Shown piece by piece: positions 58,385 to 61,299 of a stretch of 61,299 nt of DNA. Under the pieces are notes generated by a model. It searched no databases. It was not told the DNA's origin and saw only the letters and a list, made by a program, of their open reading frames with translations. A program made the translations under genes and the position numbers. Location of the stretch: assembly GCA_015056415.1 (NCBI GenBank), contig SVGJ01000012.1:1-61299 (forward strand), read 5' to 3'. Within the stretch, counting starts at the first letter, position 1. Every line of letters begins with the position of its first letter. Source of the DNA: Clostridiales bacterium. GTDB lineage: Bacteria; Bacillota; Clostridia; Christensenellales; Aristaeellaceae.

Positions 58385-58972
58385 ATGAACGCGGGTATGA
58401 ACCGTGCCGAGGCGCTCAGCGCCCTGATGAAATACAACAAGGAGCCCTTCCATCTGCTCCACGGCCTGACGGTGGAAAACGTGATGCGCTGGTATGCCCA
58501 GGATCAGGGCTTCGGCGAGGACGAGGAATTCTGGGGCCTGGTGGGCCTGATGCACGATATCGATTTTGAATGCTGGCCCGAGGAGCACTGCGTGAAGTGC
58601 GTGGAGCTGCTGAAGGAAGTCGGCGCTACCGACGAGTTCATCCACGCGGTGTGCAGCCATGCCTGGGGCCCATGTAGCGACGTGGAGCCCATCCACCAGA
58701 TGGAGAAGGTGCTCTTCGCCGCTGACGAGCTCACCGGTCTTATCGGCGCTGCGGCGAAGATGCGGCCCTCCAAATCCTGCACGGATATGGAGGTTTCCAG
58801 CCTGAAGAAGAAATTCAAGGATAAGAAGTTCGCCGCCGGCTGCTCCCGCGATGTGATCCGCCAGGGCGCGGAAATGCTGGGCTGGGAGCTGGACGTCCTG
58901 CTGGAAAAGACCCTGCGGGCCATGGCCGCCACCGAAGCGCGGGTCAATGAGGAGCTGGCGCGGCTGGTGTGA
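58385..58972 (+). CDS. HD-domain hydrolase
   Basis: A 195-residue protein with the HDIG-type order of metal ligands: an early H (FHLLHGLTVENVMRW), LMHDIDFECWPEEHCVKC, VCSHAWGPCSD and a later Asp (FAADELTGLIGAAA). It resembles small HD hydrolases of Clostridia that act on nucleotides or other phosphomonoesters. The KKKFKDKKFAAG segment after the core is common in this subgroup. RBS AAAGGAAG precedes ATG 58385, only 17 bases after the NYN gene, so the two are probably cotranscribed. Substrate unknown. Confidence 0.85.
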   Translation: MNAGMNRAEALSALMKYNKEPFHLLHGLTVENVMRWYAQDQGFGEDEEFWGLVGLMHDIDFECWPEEHCVKCVELLKEVGATDEFIHAVCSHAWGPCSDVEPIHQMEKVLFAADELTGLIGAAAKMRPSKSCTDMEVSSLKKKFKDKKFAAGCSRDVIRQGAEMLGWELDVLLEKTLRAMAATEARVNEELARLV

Positions 58973-59048
58973 CGATCTGCCCCCGCGATGCAGGGAAATG
59001 CCTGCGGGAAACGTTGTATAGGCATCACAAAGGAAGGAGCATGAGGCC

Positions 59049-59588
59049 GTGAAACATCTGCGCCGGATTGTTTGGTATATCGCGACCCGCCTGCTGGTGG
59101 CGTGCCTTGTGCTGGGCCTGATGGTGGTTGCTTTCTATTATGCCATGAACGCGACCAACATCTACATCGTTCTCAAGGACGGTATGGCCCGGCGTGCGCA
59201 GGTGGTGATGCAGCAGGAGGAAGAGACGGAGCTGACCAAGTACTTCCAGAACAGCTTCCTGGAATGGGACAGCGCCCTGACGATCACCCGGCAGGGGCAA
59301 TCCCCCTACAGGGATTACGATATCCGCGGCATTGACCACCGCCTGAGCATGGATTTCGCCTGGATCTGGCCCTGGGACGCGACTGTCCGTGTGGACATCA
59401 CCGAGTCCATTCCCAGCATCGACGGGCGCATCAAGGGCTCCAGGGCCGAGGAGGCCGTGGCCGCAGGCGGCGCCGACGCGGTGTATCCCCCGTCGTGGCA
59501 AAGCGCGAAGTACCGCGCTGTGCTGACCAAGGAAAACGGTCAATGGCGCATCAAGAGCTTGACGCTGATCGAGAATCTTGCGGAATGA
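59049..59588 (+). CDS. Small membrane-anchored protein of unknown function
   Basis: A 179-residue protein, not recognised. A basic N-terminus and one transmembrane helix (LLVACLVLGLMVVAFYYAM) are followed by an extracytoplasmic domain of about 140 residues. That domain has an NTF2-like feel: a helix (TELTKYFQNSFL), a central RVDITESIPSIDG strand, and the ending YRAVLTKENGQWRIKSLTLI. It could be a sporulation- or division-related anchored protein, but there is no direct evidence. The GTG at 59049 lies 9 bases after GGAAGGAG; the ATG at 59041 is in another frame. A strong terminator follows. Confidence 0.65.
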   Translation: MKHLRRIVWYIATRLLVACLVLGLMVVAFYYAMNATNIYIVLKDGMARRAQVVMQQEEETELTKYFQNSFLEWDSALTITRQGQSPYRDYDIRGIDHRLSMDFAWIWPWDATVRVDITESIPSIDGRIKGSRAEEAVAAGGADAVYPPSWQSAKYRAVLTKENGQWRIKSLTLIENLAE

Positions 59589-59590
59589 TG

Positions 59591-59622
59591 AAGAGCTGCC
59601 CCATACAGGGCAGCTCTTTTTG
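59591..59622 (+). terminator. Terminator
   Basis: AGAGCTGCCC pairs with GGGCAGCTCT around a short loop, followed by TTTTT. Confidence 0.88.
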
Positions 59623-59626
59623 CGTA

Positions 59627-60340
59627 TCACTGTTCACCGGCGGGCGAATCCGGCTCCGGGGTGGCGGTGGTGAAGACCTCCAGGTGGGTGCCGCCGTCAT
59701 AATCAGTCAGGTCGTATTCCTGCTCGGTATCGGCGGGCGGCGGTGTGGGAGTGACGGTCATGGCCGCGTCAGCGGCGCCGGGCATGGCAAAGACCAGCGT
59801 CATCTGCAGCCAATCCGTCCCATCCCGGTACTGATTGGGATAATAGGCGTAATACACCCGTGGCGTAAGGCCGTTGAGCGTATCCAGGGGATCCTCAAAG
59901 GAATCGTTAGGATTCTTCAGTGCTTTGTCAGCATAGGCGGCGGGATCCGCCAGGGCTTCCTCCAGGGTGATGGCGGTGGGGCTGGCGGCCTGGATGCAGC
60001 TGGCGGCCAGCGTGGGGAAGCGGGAAGGATCGTTCACCCGCAGCTGAAGCGTGTCCAGATAGCCGTTCTCCATGGTGAAGGAGAGCTCCACACCCTCGGG
60101 GATCTCGGCCATGTCCTGGGTCGTCATGCCCAGGGCGGCGAAGGTGGGGTAGCATTCGAAGAGACTGTTGACCCAGCCCCGGTTCTGCTGGCTCTGATTC
60201 TGGTTCACCAGCTCGATGTAGCTTTTCAGGGCGGCCTGTCCCTCTGTCAGCGGCTCAGGCCAGATGATCTCCGCCAGCGAAGAGGCCGGCAGGAGCAGCG
60301 CGCATACCAGCGCGCAGATACGTTTGACCATGGGTGTCAT
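59627..60340 (-). CDS. Exported protein of unknown function
   Basis: A 237-residue exported protein with signal peptide VKRICALVCALLLPASSLA. The mature part is acidic, with 'RVYYAYYPNQYRDGTDWLQMTLVFAMPG' as the clearest beta segment. It ends in a Thr/Pro-rich linker (VTPTPPPADTE) and an acidic tail without an anchor. No family recognised. Its ATG (60340) overlaps the stop of the cytidylate-kinase-like gene (TGATG) with AAAGGA upstream, so translation is coupled to that gene. The cytosolic/exported pairing is odd and may only reflect operon packing. Confidence 0.65.
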   Translation of the reverse strand: MTPMVKRICALVCALLLPASSLAEIIWPEPLTEGQAALKSYIELVNQNQSQQNRGWVNSLFECYPTFAALGMTTQDMAEIPEGVELSFTMENGYLDTLQLRVNDPSRFPTLAASCIQAASPTAITLEEALADPAAYADKALKNPNDSFEDPLDTLNGLTPRVYYAYYPNQYRDGTDWLQMTLVFAMPGAADAAMTVTPTPPPADTEQEYDLTDYDGGTHLEVFTTATPEPDSPAGEQ

Positions 60341-60978
60341 CAGGTTCCTTTCATAGCGGTTTTACGAAGGGCGATGTATTGCAGGATCAGCTCCGCCGAG
60401 CCCTCGATGCCCAGCTTGCCGGTATCCAGACACAGGTCGTAGTTATTCACGTCGCCCCAGGTGGTTGTGGCAAAATAATTATAGTAGCTGGCGCGCTGCT
60501 TATCCATCTTGCGGACGTACTCTTCGGCCTTGTCGGGCTCCACGCCGTGAACGGCCACCGCGCGCTCCATGCGCTTTTCCATGCCGGCCTTGACGAAAAG
60601 CTTCACCGCGTTGGGATAATCCCGCAGCACATAATCGGCGCAGCGACCCACGATGATGCAGGAGCCCTGGGAGGCAATGCGGCGGATGGCGTCGAACTGG
60701 GCCAGGAAGACCTTGTGGTTCAGGGGCATATCCATGTAGGCGCCGGCTAAACCGCCATGCATCTGCGCACCCGTTACCAGCGAGAAGAGCAGCGAGCGGG
60801 TGGGCTTCTCGTCGTGGTGTTCCAGGATCTCCTCGCAGATGCCGCTGTCCCTGGCGGCCTCGGTCAGGATCTCCTTGTCGTAATAGGGAATGGAGAGCTT
60901 TTCGGACAAAAGCCTGCCGATCTGCCGTCCGCCCGAGCCAAACTGCCTGCCGATGGTGATCACGAGATTGCCAGTCAT
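60340..60978 (-). CDS. Cytidylate kinase-like family protein
   Basis: A 212-residue P-loop protein of the cytidylate-kinase-like family (not classical Cmk). Its glycine-rich start, LVITIGRQFGSGGRQIGRLL, is followed by IPYYDKEILTEAARDSGI, SCIIVGRCADYVLRD and a C-terminal WGDVNNYDLCLDTGKLGIEGSAELI. Clostridial genomes carry many such paralogues, some fused or adjacent to transport or signalling genes; the natural substrate is often unknown. RBS GAGGGA precedes ATG 60978. A good promoter lies at 61041-61069. Confidence 0.88.
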   Translation of the reverse strand: MTGNLVITIGRQFGSGGRQIGRLLSEKLSIPYYDKEILTEAARDSGICEEILEHHDEKPTRSLLFSLVTGAQMHGGLAGAYMDMPLNHKVFLAQFDAIRRIASQGSCIIVGRCADYVLRDYPNAVKLFVKAGMEKRMERAVAVHGVEPDKAEEYVRKMDKQRASYYNYFATTTWGDVNNYDLCLDTGKLGIEGSAELILQYIALRKTAMKGT

Positions 60979-61040
60979 GAAGATCCCTCACTTTCATAAA
61001 TAAATGGTAGAAATGGAACGGGTCTCGCTTATCTAACGTT

Positions 61041-61069
61041 ATTATAGCACATTTTCCTGCGTTTGTGAA
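61041..61069 (-). promoter_or_regulatory. Promoter of cytidylate-kinase-like gene
   Basis: Minus strand: -35 TTCACA (61069-61064), 17-base spacer, -10 TATAAT (61046-61041). Confidence 0.8.
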
Positions 61070-61119
61070 TGTATACAATTACCATTGCTCATCTGGGGCG
61101 AAAATCGTCGGAAAAGCCA

Positions 61120-61149
61120 TTGACAAACCCGGCCTTATTTTGCTACAAT
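61120..61149 (+). promoter_or_regulatory. Promoter of guaB
   Basis: -35 TTGACA (61120-61125), 18-base spacer, -10 TACAAT (61144-61149) with an upstream TG (extended -10). No purine riboswitch can be recognised in the short leader. Confidence 0.85.
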
Positions 61150-61174
61150 CATCGTTAATCTTATATAGTTTTAG

Positions 61175-61299
<125 letters not shown>

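Overview
This window reads as chromosomal DNA from a GC-rich (roughly 60%) Gram-positive-type bacterium of the Clostridia. The evidence is the gene set (RNase J, YlbF, Rex, MltG, YitT, DUF1846, DUF3048, DUF6273 and stalk/peptidoglycan-binding proteins), strong AGGAGG ribosome binding sites, many near-consensus TTGACA-17-TATAAT promoters and intrinsic terminators with U tracts. An uncultured gut or rumen lineage is plausible; order-level placement is not possible from sequence alone. There is no phage, IS element or CRISPR array. Most of the window is core or near-core genome with a large cell-envelope component.

Layout. 1-6.8 kb: RNase J (5' truncated by the window edge), YlbF-like protein, a cluster of small hairpins, MltG, a U32 peptidase, Rex under a promoter overlapped by its own predicted operator, and a VanW protein. 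6.8-12.4 kb: an exported stalk protein (minus strand), an N-acetylhexosamine-kinase-like gene coupled to a sugar nucleotidyltransferase, a WG-repeat lipoprotein, tRNA-Arg(CCG) and a 58-residue protein. 12.5-24.2 kb (all minus): MarR regulator, membrane-anchored degenerate PP2C-like protein, FtsX/MacB-type ABC permease and ATPase, Big2 surface protein, then a membrane peptidoglycan-binding protein, SLC13 transporter and an asymmetric heterodimeric ABC exporter. 24.4-28 kb: a radical SAM enzyme and a tandemly duplicated methyltransferase, with a perfect inverted repeat over their promoter. 28-36 kb: five-repeat secreted protein, MsrA, DUF3048, DUF1846, DUF6273 and glucose-6-phosphate isomerase. 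36-41.7 kb: SGNH hydrolase, then a TetR-controlled cassette (PfkB kinase, Ntn hydrolase, MATE pump, MNT nucleotidyltransferase). 41.9-48.7 kb: esterase, an Lsa/Vga-like ABC-F gene with a leader attenuator, and a surface-polysaccharide cluster (sugar transferase, nucleotidyltransferase, 2H phosphoesterase, GalE). 48.8-53.8 kb: two translationally coupled large genes that I read as a tubulin/FtsZ-like protein with a coiled coil and a large protein with a C-terminal actin/Hsp70-like ATPase. 53.8-61.3 kb: YitT, SpoU methyltransferase, two GT2 glycosyltransferases, NYN-LOTUS putative RNase, HD hydrolase, two small exported or anchored proteins, cytidylate-kinase-like protein and the start of guaB.

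The most interesting candidates are the tubulin-like/actin-like pair (48791-53799) and the MarR-linked radical SAM/double methyltransferase operon (24178-27989). After these come the attenuated ABC-F gene and the TetR cassette, whose operator sits inside a perfect consensus promoter. All functional calls come from reading motifs by eye; no database search was possible.
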